A DNA stretch of 64,000 bases from Platanthera guangdongensis. Its lineage: Eukaryota > Streptophyta > Magnoliopsida > Asparagales > Orchidaceae. Position 1 is the first letter of the stretch. Each line of letters starts with the position of its first letter. Shown here piece by piece: positions 34,508-45,929 of the stretch. The notes under the pieces are model-generated. The model was given only the letters and a program-made list of their open reading frames with translations, was not told the DNA's origin and did not search any database. Location: NCBI GenBank assembly GCA_039583875.1, contig CM077152.1, positions 20,063,538-20,127,537 on the forward strand, written 5' to 3'. A program made the position numbers and the translations under genes.

Positions 34508-35149
34508 TGTTGAAGCCAAAAATTGGCCTCAACGAGAGTTCGGACCTTGGGGTGTAGCTAACACCTACTTCTCTCAAACCTTGACTCCTGACAAGCGACT
34601 AAGAACCTGGAACTGACCCTAAGCCTCAGCTGGGAGGTCCCTCCACTAACACAGAAGATCTCTGAGCGTTTTCCCTCCAAAGCCAATTGCTGGGCTAGGA
34701 ATACCTCAGAAAGCACTAGAAGGACTTAGGAAAATATGAAAAACTTGCCTTCTGAGGTATCCTGTGGGTCATATTTATAGATTTTCAGTATCTTGTCTGC
34801 CAACAGCGTAATTTCGTTGTGCAAAAAGAGTTAACTGCAGACCCGAGGGTATTCTGGTAATTTTACACGAGGATATTCAGGTACCTTTACCCGAGGGCAA
34901 TCTGGTAATTTTACCCCCGGCCCGCACTGGGCGGAAGCCCTTCCGCCGCTCTGTAAGTTTTTCGTCTGCCCCATACCAACCTTGAGAGGATCCCGCCTAC
35001 CGGGCGCAAGCCCTCTCGCATGCCCTGGGCGGGAACCCTCTCGTCCACCTGCTAGTTGACTCGGCCTCTAGGTTTAAGCTAGCCTAAGGGTGACCCAACC
35101 CTGGTCCTTTGGGAATCTAGGTTCCACCCAACGAATATGGGGTTGTACA
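34508..35149 (-). repeat. 3' LTR of the Tat element
   Basis: 642 bp, TGTACAACC to GGCTTCAACA on the minus strand. TATA-like 'ctataaatatgac' lies near the middle. It has about three copies of a 24-bp 'gggtattctggtaattttac' unit, against five or six in the other LTR. Confidence 0.92.
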
Positions 35150-36620
35150 CAATCATCGCTCTTTGTGAGCTAGCCTTGCGCTCAGAAAGACACGTCCTAC
35201 CCCAGATATTCGCTGGGCACTTGCTGACCTGGAAGGAAATCATGAGTGAGCCCCACCTTGGCCCTGTATATATATGCCGCCAGACCAGCTCTCAGGCCAC
35301 TGTTGTTGCCGTCACCTTCCACTTTAGCTCCCGCAAGGTTGCCAAGATGTATGTCAAGCGTAGCGAGAAGCCACTCTCGAAAGAATTCCAAGACCGTCTC
35401 GTCGCGGCTCAGGCGAGAGCCGGTGCCATCTGCGCCGGGGTTGCCACCTGGCTCATGAGCGAGAGGCCGGCCAGCTCGTCTTCCCGGCCGAAGAAGAGGA
35501 AGGCTAAGTTGGTTAGGCGAGACCACTCAAAGAAGGATCTTGCCTCGCCCTCCCCGACTCCCGATCGCACCGAGAACCCTTCTTCCCCGTCGAAGGTACT
35601 CCTCTCGCTTCACTCTTTGGTGTAACCCCGCTTTGCTGCGTCTGACACGTCTCCCTTCTCGCCGATAGGTCCCGGAAACTGCCGCTGAGAACCCTCCGGC
35701 GAATACCGAGTCAGTTCATCCCCTCGGCGAGAACCTGTCGCTGGTCTCGGAGGCCGTTCCCCCGACTACCCAAGTCCAGCCCGCGATCCAACCCAGTAAC
35801 TTTGTCTGTTAATCTTGCATGGCTTGCCTTCTTTTTGCTGATTCGTTTCCTTGCAGCTCCTTCCATCGACAGCCCAAGGCTCACCCACCGGGCCCCCCAA
35901 ACTCCCGCGCTCAACGATCCCGAGAACGCAATAATCGGTCTTCCCCTCTCGCCCGGGAGGTTGTTACTATATCAACCGCTCCCGCGTCGGGGTCTCGGCC
36001 ACCGGCGGAAGGAGGTACCGCTGCTCCCCAACTGGCCGAAACCATCGCGCTGGAGCGCACAACGTACCCCCCGGGACGAGGCAAACCGCTCCACCTCCTT
36101 TTTGGAAAAAGCACGGAAGGGCAGTCCGGCCCCTCTCGCTGATCTGCGGCTGAGGGACCGCCCCCTGGCATAGGTAAGCGGTCCTTGCCCAGTCTTTTCA
36201 CCCTTGCTTGATTTGACTAGATTTTTCCTATTAGATCCGATGGCTGCGAAGGCGGAAGGCGATGAAGAAGAGGGGACGATCTCCCCCTGCCTTACCCCAG
36301 CGACATGGAGGAATATCTAGACGCCGACGGGAGCGGCAGAACTCGGCGAAAGCGGATAACGGAAGTCCTGACAAAGCTCGTGGGGATGCGCCAAGCCGAT
36401 TCGCTAGGGTTGACGAGACTCGAGAAGTCGGTCGAGCGGCGGATGGCTGTGATCGAGAGGGACTACACTCACCTTCTCGGCGAGCAGGAGCGCCAGGTCG
36501 AATGCGAGGAGACATCCCCTGGAAGGCATATCGCGCGAGTCCGGGATCAACTGCGCTTGGCCAACCACGGGCTCACCGCCCTGACCTCCTACCACTACCT
36601 GCGGGTGCCGCCGAGATCAG
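35137..36620 (+). pseudogene. Antisense reading frame 1 of the Tat element, apparently spliced
   Basis: Plus-strand frame opposite to gag-pol, starting at the LTR edge (MGLYTIIALCELALRSERHV) and containing a basic Ser/Lys-rich stretch (SSRPKKRKAKLVRRDHSKKD). Three GT-AG introns are suggested: 35596-35668, 35796-35856 and 36174-36234 (61-73 bp). Across the first two, phases match and the frame stays open from exon 1 to 36173. There TAG sits at the exon end, probably from CAG before GTAAG. Downstream is a charged coiled-coil-like stretch (TRLEKSVERRMAVIERDY) in a shifted frame, cut by the Athila-type insertion. I do not recognise the family. Confidence 0.55.
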
Positions 36621-36625
36621 GAAGG

Positions 36626-38005
36626 TGATAACTTCTCAATTGAAGTTATCTAGTCCACTAGTTTTACATAATCGTTGTGATAAATGAGAAGAAATGATTT
36701 AAATTAGTATAAATGTCCATAAATTAATAGTCATTTTATTCACGCTTAATTAACTTATTTTGCCTATGTTTTTCTTATTAGAAATGACGTATAAATCGAA
36801 CCGGCAAAGTAAGTGCAGGAATTATATTTTGGCTGTGCAGTTGTTACAGAAACCTGTTGCAGTTGTTATAACAAGTCTGGGCGGTTTTAAAATTCGAATT
36901 TCGAATTTTGCGCCAAAACTAAATATGGAAGGAGACATCTATTGGAAAAGGGCTGCTCGTTTTTAACAGGAGATTTTCATTCCTAAAGGGGACGAAAAAT
37001 TAGAGAGAGGAGAGGGACCTTAGAGCCATCATCTTGGAGAAGAAGAAGAGGAAGAACGGCTAGGGTTTGGACGCACCGGCGAGAAGGAAGAAGGGTCTAA
37101 GCGAGATCTACACGCATATTCCTGCAGCATTAAAACTCATTAAGCATGTTTAGTAAGACTTTCTTTGTTGTGTGGTTTCATTCCTCTAGCATGAACTAAT
37201 TGTATGGATCTTGTATGATGTGAGTACCTTGTTTTATTGTGATGATTTTACTTTAAATTTATTTTATGGTTGTTTGAATCGCTATCTTTATTGGGTTTAT
37301 GTTCCTTGTCAGTGGAAATTTTTGAGCAAGCGTTCATCTTCTAATTAGCATGACGAGATTCGAGAGAGGAGTTATGCTAATTTAGGGTTGAATCCGTTAT
37401 TCTACGCGGCGAGATTCGAGAGAGGAGTTGCATAGTTTCTAATTCAAAATTCCATCTTTTTACTGCGCTGCAAGATTCGAGAGAGGAGTGGCGTAAGTGT
37501 GACATAAACTCCAATATAGCGTCAAGAGAGAAAGAGATTTCCTCTTGAGTTAGCATCATTGATTTTTGCTCGTCACATTATTTACTTTCCACCTAAGTTA
37601 GAGTTAACTAGGGGAAATTGGGTAACGGAATTCTGAAATCGAGAGACGATGAATTTCAACTTAAAATCGATGCAAGATAGTAATGAAGAGAACCATTAAA
37701 TATCACTAGAAATCTCATCACAATAGGCAAGAGAAAACAACATGCAAGATCATTTCTCCAACCCTGATAAAAGTATTTTCTAAGAATCGTGTTTAGTTTT
37801 ATCATTATTAGTTTAAGTTTTCTTTATTATAAAATTAACCCACTAAAGAAAAAGTATCTCACTTGCATTCACGGAACGGGTAATGCTAGTAATTACGAGC
37901 ACTAACGTTGCACTTCCTCTAGGAACGATAACTCAACTCATCATTTTATTACTTGATTCGACACGTGCACTTGCGTGATTACGTAGATCCATTTTGGCCG
38001 TATCA
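36626..38005 (+). repeat. 5' LTR of the Athila-type element
   Basis: 1,380 bp with TGATA..TATCA ends. It contains three spaced copies of 'agattcgagagaggagt' at about 37349-37480. Confidence 0.88.
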
Positions 38006-38151
38006 AGTTTTTGGTGCCGTTGCCGGGGAAGCGCAACTGGTTTAGTGTTTTATTTCTCGTAATATTAGTTAAATCTTAGTAGTTGGAGATCAAGTATTTT
38101 GTTTTTAATTGTTTTTCTTGTCTTAGCACTTATTTCGAAGCTTTGTGGTGT

Positions 38152-40275
38152 ATGTCAAGTTATAGAAACCCGGAATTGTTGTCACTAAACTTAGAAATAG
38201 AGCGCACATGTAGACAAAATCGAAGAAACCGTAGAACGGAAAACATTGATCATCCTGAGATGGATAATAACGGACAACAAGTTATCGATGACATAGAGGG
38301 TCACGTGAACCATAACGGGCAAGCGAATCCAAATAATCAACACGTGCCACCTCGAATGACATGTAGGGATTACAACACACCTTTTAGGGGAGGTTTGCAC
38401 ACGAGTATTGCCCGACCACCTATAGAAGCTAATAATTTCAAGATGGACCCTTTCATTATGCAACAAGTTCAACTAAATAGATTTGGGGGTCTTAACCATC
38501 AAGATGCAAACTCTCATTTAAAAACCTTCTTAACAATATGCGACATGTTTAAGGCAAATGGTGTGTCCGCAGACGCAATTCAACTAAGAGCATTTCCTTT
38601 TTCCTTAGAAGGTCGAGCAAGGGATTGGTTGGACTCTTTACCCGATGATGCTATCACCACATGAGCCCAATTAGAAGATAAATTTTTAAATAAGTATTTT
38701 CCACCTTCTAAGACGGCTAAGTTGATTAGAGATATCACTACATTTATACAACATCATGGGGAGACTCTTTACGACGCATGGGAGCGTTTTAAGGAGCTGT
38801 TAAGAAAATGTCCACACCATGGGTTAGCACAACACCAACAAGTATCCACGTTTTACAACGGGTTGCAAACCGCAACCATGATTCTAGTAGATGGAGCCGC
38901 GGGAGGTTCCCTAATGAAAAAATATCCGGAAGATGCGTACGCCATTTTAGAAGATTTAACGTCTAATAATTATCAAACATATGAAAGACAAGCAACAAGT
39001 AATCCAGCAGGGGTGCACCATGTAGATCAAATCACATCCTTAGCCGCCGAAATAGCATCACAATTCAACTTGATTAACAAGAGGCTAGATTCATTATCTA
39101 ATCCTGCGTCTAGTGCACCACTAACGGTGAAACAATTAAATCTATTAACGGAGGAAGTCAACTATATAGGAGGACAACAGAGGCAAATTCCACCGGGATT
39201 TGCTAATCATTATCACCCCGAGTGGCGACATCACCCTAATTTCTCTTGGAGAAATAATCAAGGAGTGAACCAATCGCCGGGATTTCATCAAAATCTGAAT
39301 CCCACCCAAGGGAATCCTCAAAACAATCCTAGGAAGTTAACTGAAGAAGTTATTGTGGGGATGTTCCAAAAGAATGAGTCTAGGATTGGAGGGATTGAGT
39401 CATCTCTAAGATCTTTAGAGACCACATTGGGGCAATTAGCAACCACGTTAAGCAAAAGGCCGATTGGATCATTACCTTCGGATACCATGTCTAACCCAAT
39501 AAGAGAGGAACCTCCTAATCATTGTAATGCAATCGCTTTAAGGAGTGGGGTGGAAATTCAAAGTGGAGATGGGTTGTTAGAAAAAGCTAGAGATGACGAG
39601 AGGAAGGAACAAGGAAATGAACCAAGGGGGATGCAAGAAGAAGAGCCCGTAGAAGTTAAGGAACCGGAGATAGTTGAAGTCCAACCACTAAATAATAAAA
39701 AGAAAGAAATCATCTATCCTCCACCTCCCTTCCCATCTAGATTAGCGAAGACAAAGCTCGATAAGCAATTCCAAAAGTTTATGGAAATCTTTAAGAAATT
39801 AACTATAAATATTTTGTTTGCTGAGGCTCTTGAACAGATGCCTAGTTATGTCAAGTTTATGAAAGACATCTTATCCAAGAAGAGGAAATTCGTTGAGAGG
39901 GAGATAGTCGCCCTAACGGAAGAATGTAGTGCAATATTACAAAAGAAACTACCTCAAAAATTAAAAGATCCAGGTAGCTTTACAATACCATGTTTGATAG
40001 GAACAACATTTTCAGGGAGAGCATTGTGTGACTTGGGAGCTAGCATCAATCTGATGCCCTTATCTATTTACACAAAATTAGGCCTGGGAGAAATTACACC
40101 AATATCTCTTACTCTACAGTTGGCTGATAGGTCTTTAGCTTTTCCTAAGGGAATTTTTGAGGATGTACTGGTTAAGGTGGATAAATTCATCTTTCCAGCC
40201 GATTTTGTGGTGCTAGATATGGATGAGGATAAGGAAGTTCATATTATTCTAGGAAGACCATTTTTAGCCACATGA
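38152..40275 (+). pseudogene. Athila-type gag and protease
   Basis: The likely start is MSSYRNPELLSLN at 38152. The Gag core has NNFKMDPFIMQQVQLNRFGG and RARDWLDSLPDDAITT. A TGA at about 38662 replaces the expected Trp, after which the frame runs on open to 40275. The protease near 40020 reads FSGRALCDLGASINLMPLSI, with the catalytic Asp present, and ends HIILGRPFLAT before a TGA. No CCHC knuckle was seen, as is common in Athila elements. Confidence 0.85.
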
Positions 40276-42084
40276 CGCACACTTATAGATGTACAAACGG
40301 GAGAGCTAACAATGAGAGTCAACGAAGATGAGGTAACCTTCAATATCCTTAAGGCCATGAAATTCCCTGAAGATAGAGAAGAATGCTATTTAATTAAAGA
40401 GGTTGAGGTGCCCTCTAGGTTGACACACGGGGAAGAAGATTTTGATCATAGATTGTTAGACATCTTAGTTAACGACGAGGGTGAAGAAGATAAAGTAATG
40501 GAAGAAGTTGTTCACATACTCAATACATGTGAAGGGTTGCCACCATATAAGAGTTTTGAAGTGATAACTAGGACAAGCGAACCAAGAATGATAAAACCTT
40601 CTATCATTGAATCACCTAAGTTGGAATTAAAATCACTACCTGAACATCATAAGTATGTATTTCTAGAGGAAGATAACACTCTTCCGGTCATAATCAATGC
40701 ATCATTAAGAATGGAAGAAAAGTTAAAATTAATTGAGTTACTAAGTGAGTTTAAGGAAGCGATTGGTTGGACTCTTGCCGACATCAAGGGGATTAGCCCA
40801 TCCATCTGTATGCACAAAATTCTATTAGAAGATGGGGAGAAAGGATCCATCGAACATCAACGAAGGCTTAGTCCTCCAATGAAGGAGGTGGTGATGAAGG
40901 AAATCATTAAGTGGCTGGACGCGGGCATTATTTATCCTATTTCAGATATCAAGTGGGTAAGCCCGGTGCATTGCGTACCAAAGAAGGGAGGGATAACACT
41001 TGTTAAGAATGAAAATAATGAACTTATACCTACTAGAGCTGTCACGGGATGGAGGATATGTATTGATTATCGAAAATTGAACAAGGTGACTAGAAAAGAT
41101 CATTTTCCGTTACCATTCCTTGACCAAGTCTTAGATAGATTGGCAGGTGACCAGTATTTTTGCTTCTTGGACGGATATTCAGGATACAACCAGCTTATGG
41201 TTGCACCAGAAGATCAAGAGAAGACAACATTTACATGCCCCTTTGGTACATTTGCATTTAGGAGACTACCATTTGGATTATGCAACGCTCCCGCCATATT
41301 TCAGCGTTGTATACTGGCAATACTATCCGACCTCATCGCTCGAGGCATTGATCCGGCAGAGTATGGAATCGAGGTATTCATGGACGATTTTTCCATCTTT
41401 GGTAAATCGTTCGATGCATGTTTGGCATGTCTGGGGAGGGTATTGGCCCGCTGTGTTGAGACTAACTTAGTACTGAACTGGGAAAAGTGCCATTTTATGG
41501 TACGTGAGGGCATTGTATTAGGACATAAGGTATCGAGTCAAGGACTAGAAGTGGATCGAGCAAAGATTGAAGTGATAGAAAAACTTTCTCCGCCAACGAA
41601 TGTCAAGGTCATTCGTAGTTTCCTCGGTCATGCCGGATTCTATAGGCGGTTCATTAGAGATTTTTCAAAAATCACAAAGCCTTTATGCAATTTACTCGAG
41701 AAAGATACACCTTTTATTTTCAATAACGAGTGCTTAGAAGCATTTCAAATGTTAAAAGAAAAATTAATCTCGGCACCCATTGTCAAGACACCCGATTTCT
41801 CATTACCCTTCATTCTCTTGTGCGATGCGAGCAACTATGCGGTGGGAGCCGTGTTGGGGCAAATGCACGACAAGGTTTTCCACACCATTCATTATGCTAG
41901 TAAGACTCTTATTAACGCCCAAGTGAACTACACAACTACAGAAAAGGAACTCCTAGCGGTGGTTTTTGCGTTCGACAAATTCCGCGCTTATCTGATTAGT
42001 TCTACAGTCATAGTTTACACGGACCACGCGGCAATCCGATATCTAGTGGAGAAAAAGGAGGCTAAACCTAGGGTTATTAGATGA
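40276..42084 (+). pseudogene. Athila-type reverse transcriptase and RNase H
   Basis: A 590-codon open stretch runs from 40312. RT motifs are [53 protein letters not shown] and the catalytic [10 protein letters not shown]. RNase H has [16 protein letters not shown] and [20 protein letters not shown]. The frame is opened upstream by a TGA at 40273 and closed by a TGA at 42082. Both positions lie inside conserved text, so they are recent lesions. Confidence 0.88.
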
Positions 42085-42780
42085 GTTCTACTCCTCCAAA
42101 AGTTTGATTTTGAGATCAAGGATCGTAAGGGGGCAGAAAACCCGATTGCCGACCACTTATCGATATTAGAGAATGTGTGTGAGAAAGACGTACACGTTGA
42201 GATTAAGGAAAGTTTCCCAGATGAGAGTTTACTTGCAGTCACAGAAGGGAGCATCCCATGGTATGCTGATTTCGTTAACTATATAGTTAGCAAAGTTTTT
42301 CCACCGGATTTTAGCTACCAACAAAGGAAGCGATTCATTCATCAGGTGAAGTTTTACCTATGGGATGAACCGTATCTATTTAAAATTTGTGCTGATCAAA
42401 TTATTCGTAAGTGTGTGCCCGAGATGGAAGTTCATAGTATTCTAGAAAAGTGTCATGCATCACCCTATGGAGGACACCATAAGGGAGACCGGACAGCGAG
42501 GAAGGTTTTAGAGTCAGGATTCTATTGGCCAACCTTATTCAAGGACTCTCATCACTTTGTAGGACAGTGTGACCGTTGTCAACGGGTTGGAAATCTTCAG
42601 CGGGGAGCAAGCATGCCCATGAATGGAATCCTTGAAGTAGAAGTCTTTGATGTATGGGGGATTGATTTCATGGGCCCCTTTGTCAACTCCGATGAAAATT
42701 TATATATTTTGCTAGCAGTAGACTATGCGTCGAAGTGGATTGAGGCGATAGCCACCCAAAGGAATGATGCCAAGGTGGTG
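42085..42780 (+). pseudogene. Athila-type integrase, truncated
   Basis: Starts with FDFEIKDRKGAENPIADHLS. The zinc finger reads CHASPYGGHHKGDRTARKVL and CDRCQRVGNLQRG. The first part of the catalytic core follows (VWGIDFMGPF, LLAVDYASKWIEAIAT). It breaks off just after DAKVV, so the rest of the D,D-35-E core and the C-terminus are missing. Confidence 0.85.
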
Positions 42781-43013
42781 CAACAGGTTTCTGTAACAAC
42801 TGCACAGCCAAAATATAATTCCTGCACTTACTTTGCCGGTTCGATTTCTACGTCATTTCTAATAAGAAAAACATAGGCAAAATAGGTTAATTAAGCGTGA
42901 ATAAAATGACTATTAATTTATGGACATTTATACTAATTTAAATCATTTTTCTCATTTATCACAACGATTATATAAAACTAGGGGACTAGATAACTTCAAT
43001 TGAGAAGTTATCA
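42779..43013 (-). repeat. Inverted copy of the LTR start at the right end
   Basis: Reverse complement of 36626-36861, nearly identical. It joins the integrase sequence at a 'tgca'-like microhomology and ends exactly at the GAAGG target duplication. Confidence 0.92.
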
Positions 43014-43425
43014 GAAGGCGAGGTCGGGGCCGATAGCGTTGGGAGCAGTATTGAACCTCGTAGGGTCTCGCATTGCCTACCCCCAACCTCTCAGCCTACC
43101 CTTCCCGCGTTGTACCCCCAAAACATTCGCAATTTTATTATTATTATTGTTTTTAAGGCTCTCGCCCAGCGAGACGCCCTTGATACTTATTTATATGTTC
43201 TTTGCTATTTTATCTATCCTGTCGAGTGCCTGATTTTCGTACTTTTTCTGTGTTTCGTACATGTATACTGCCTTGCTCTTACCAGGGACCGCTCCCGAAA
43301 GCTTTTCATCCTTTGCAGGTGCGAGAGACGTCGACGAGGCGGGGTGGAATACGAAGAGTCAACTATCAAAATTCGCTAACCGCACTTCCGCCGCCCAGAA
43401 GATCCATAATGATTACTTCTCTTTC

Positions 43426-43434
43426 TATAAATAG
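43426..43434 (+). promoter_or_regulatory. TATA box ahead of antisense frame 2
   Basis: TATAAATAG lies about 140 bp upstream of the ATG at 43570, followed by pyrimidine-rich sequence as in plant leaders. It is internal to the element, so the antisense frame could be transcribed from its own promoter. Inference from sequence only. Confidence 0.45.
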
Positions 43435-43569
43435 GCAAGTCCACCAACAACATTTATTTCTTTTTGATTTCGCGCCTTCGTCCTTCTCTTTACCTTACTC
43501 GTGCTGCCCTCTACAACTCAGAGCCTCTCGCCTACTAGTCTTTCCTCTTCCCTTCCACCTTTCATCAAG

Positions 43570-45363
43570 ATGTCTGGCGAGACCGAGGGCCGCTCTAAGT
43601 GCGCGCAAACCATCCCGGACCATAACTTTCGCTCTGTCGGTTGACCCAGGAGGAATATCTATCGATAGTTGAGAACTTCATCGCGTCGGAGGCGAACCCT
43701 GGGAAGGAGGACAGGGTCAACCTTGCGCCGGAAGGGGAGCTCACAATCCCTTTAGAACATTTCGAGGTAGGGTTCCGCCTACCCCTCTGGCCGTAGGTGC
43801 GCCAGGCCCTTCGCTACTACGGGGTAGTGCCAGCCCAGCTCAACCCCAACTCCGTCGCCATCCTGATAGCTTTCGCCTGCTATAAGCGGGCGGGAAGGAT
43901 CGAGTTCAGCCTGTCCGTCTTCCGGAAGCTGTTCAACTTCCGGTCTAAAGGGGGACAGTTTTCTTTTCTGGGCAATCGGTGAAGACTGGCGGTCTCGCCA
44001 ACAAAAACCACCATTCGGCCCAGAAATTCATCTTCGTTTTCGGGCCTTTCAGCAATATTCCCCTCACGCTCGTCCAGTATGACGAGGCTACCTACAAGCC
44101 TCCCTCCCTTGGAGGGCGAGAGGGCGCCCTTGTCGAGTTCTTCGGGTCGAAGGCTTTCGACGTCCAGTTCCTTCAGCGTGACCTAGACTCTCTTCTGTCA
44201 GTCCCTCCCGGAGAAGGTACTTTTTCGGCCCGTTTTCGCAATCCTTCGTCATAGGTTATGAGTTTTAATCATTAAAGCCTTCGCAGGTGAACGGGAATTC
44301 CCCTCCGCCAGCCCTTCGATGAGGCTAGGGATTTCTCCAGCACCTTGGCTCTCGCCAAATCCGGTGCCTAGGCCTGCCGAAAGGAGCCCAGCTCCTCATC
44401 CGCACCAAGTGGCCGAAAGCGGAAGCCCAACTCCCCTCCTCCGGCTCCTCCCAAGAAGAAAATAAGCGCGGCGGACAAGGGCAAGTCCCTCGCCGAGACC
44501 CCGGCCGAGACCCCACCTGCCGCTGGCGAAGCGACTGTCGCAGGGCAAGCTGCCGAGACCCCCGCCAAGGCTCTCACCAAGCCAGTGCCGAAAGGGCATC
44601 GGAACTTTGACATCGGCGGGAAGTTCGTTGATGAAGAGGGTCAGCCCCTGCTCTAGTGGGACCCCGAAGCCAACCGGGTTTCAGTCTCCTCACTTCTCCC
44701 CACCTGGGCGGAGCGAGACACAGTCACCCGCGAGGCCTTCGCGCTAGGCTTCGGGCTTTACAACCGGAAATATGCTCGCGCGTTCGACCAGGAGCTTACC
44801 CGGTCTCTCGCCTACGACACCGCCAGAGCCCAGATGCACGCGTTTGTGCTCGCGCACAAGACTGCGCGTCGTGGCATCACCCTCGAGTGCAACCTTGTCG
44901 ACGCGATCAAATCAAGGGAAACCACCGTTGCTGAGACGGCCACCCCGTAGGCTGAACTAGCGGCTTCCCAGTAGCTTCTCACCATTCGCCCGACGGCTGA
45001 GGTATGTAAACCTTCAAAGGCCTTTCGCCTTACGACAATCTCATGCTAATTCTAACCCCAAAATCCTCGCAGGATTCCGCCCAGGCCCAGCTTTTGCGCG
45101 CAAGGGCGGCCGACCTCGAATGCGAGAACAAGTTGTTGAAGACGGAGCTCAAGTTTGCGCAAGGAGTCAAGGCGCCGGTCCCGCCTTCCCTGGCTGAGAG
45201 GCTCAAAAGTCGTCACTTCTCAGAGTACGAGATCGAAGTGATGATGCAGGAGAACGTGCAGAAGGCGTCTGCGATAGTGATCAATGTGTTGCAGGAATCG
45301 GGCTTCTTGAACGAAGGTGGCGAGACCCTCACCGCGTGCGGGATCCTGCCCTGGCTGTTCTAA
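43570..45363 (+). pseudogene. Antisense reading frame 2 of the Tat element, Transposase_28-like
   Basis: Plus-strand frame starting MSGETEGRSKCAQTIPDH at 43570. After a frame change it contains TIPLEHFEVGFRLPLWP and VRQALRYYGVVPAQLNPNS, which resemble the 'putative gypsy-type transposon' domain (Pfam Transposase_28) found in plant elements with an extra ORF. Pro/Lys-rich linkers follow, then a block with FALGFGLYNRKYARAFDQEL and a C-terminal coiled coil (ARAADLECENKLLKTELKF). Two GT-AG introns fit: 44217-44286 (phase 1) and 45002-45072 (phase 0). Single stops and frameshifts show decay. Extra ORFs of unknown role are known in Tat elements. Confidence 0.65.
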
Positions 45364-45929
45364 CCCATCCCCAAGCCTGTCGGGGAGGAAGAATCTCAAG
45401 GCGGAGATGAGGCATTGGATCGCGGCTAGAGCGACGGGTTCGGCGGCGAATCCTCCAGCGAGAGCTCCAGCGGGAACCCCAGCGGCTCTGTCTGACGGCC
45501 TCTTGCCCAACTCCTCCTTTTACTTTGTAATTTCCTTCTTTCCTTCATTTCTTCTTTGAATTTTTATGTAATGGGCGAGATGCCTAGGAACATGCAACGT
45601 CTTGGGATACATGTATATAAAAAGTTTGATCTCTGCTTTTCGCCGAAAGGCTTTTAATTCATGTTCATCCGCTTTTTTGTGTTGTTATCGTTCGCAAATG
45701 TTTTCGCGGCCATGTTTGGACCCAATGCTCTTAGGCGATGACCGCGGCTCGTTCATTGCGTAGATTATCTAAGTTGATTTCGCCGAGAGGGGTAAACGAA
45801 TAGACTTGCCGGGAAGCATTTGCCGAAATGCTGAGCTGAGAAGCCATGAGTTCTTCCCTCTTAACTTTGACTGGTAATGGCTATCTGCAACCCTCACTAG
45901 TAAGGCTCTTTGCAATGTTCGTCCTGGCT

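Larger units (their letters stand above)
36626..43013 (+). mobile_element. Athila-type Ty3/gypsy element with an inverted terminal LTR piece
   Basis: A 6,388-bp insertion in the Tat element, flanked by a perfect GAAGG duplication (36621-36625 and 43014-43018). The left end is a full 1,380-bp LTR (36626-38005, TGATAAC..TATCA), followed by TGGTGCCGTTGCCGGGG (from 38012), a tRNA-Asp-type primer site typical of Athila/Calypso elements. Gag, protease, RT and RNase H follow. Integrase is cut at about 42779. From there to 43013 the sequence is the reverse complement of the first 236 bp of the left LTR. There is no normal 3' LTR. Confidence 0.93.

Noticed and set aside
35137..36687. Reading the 35-36.7 kb frames as a host gene
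   Set aside because: They lie between the Tat element's 3' LTR and its pol, inside its target duplication, and one starts in the LTR, so they belong to the element.
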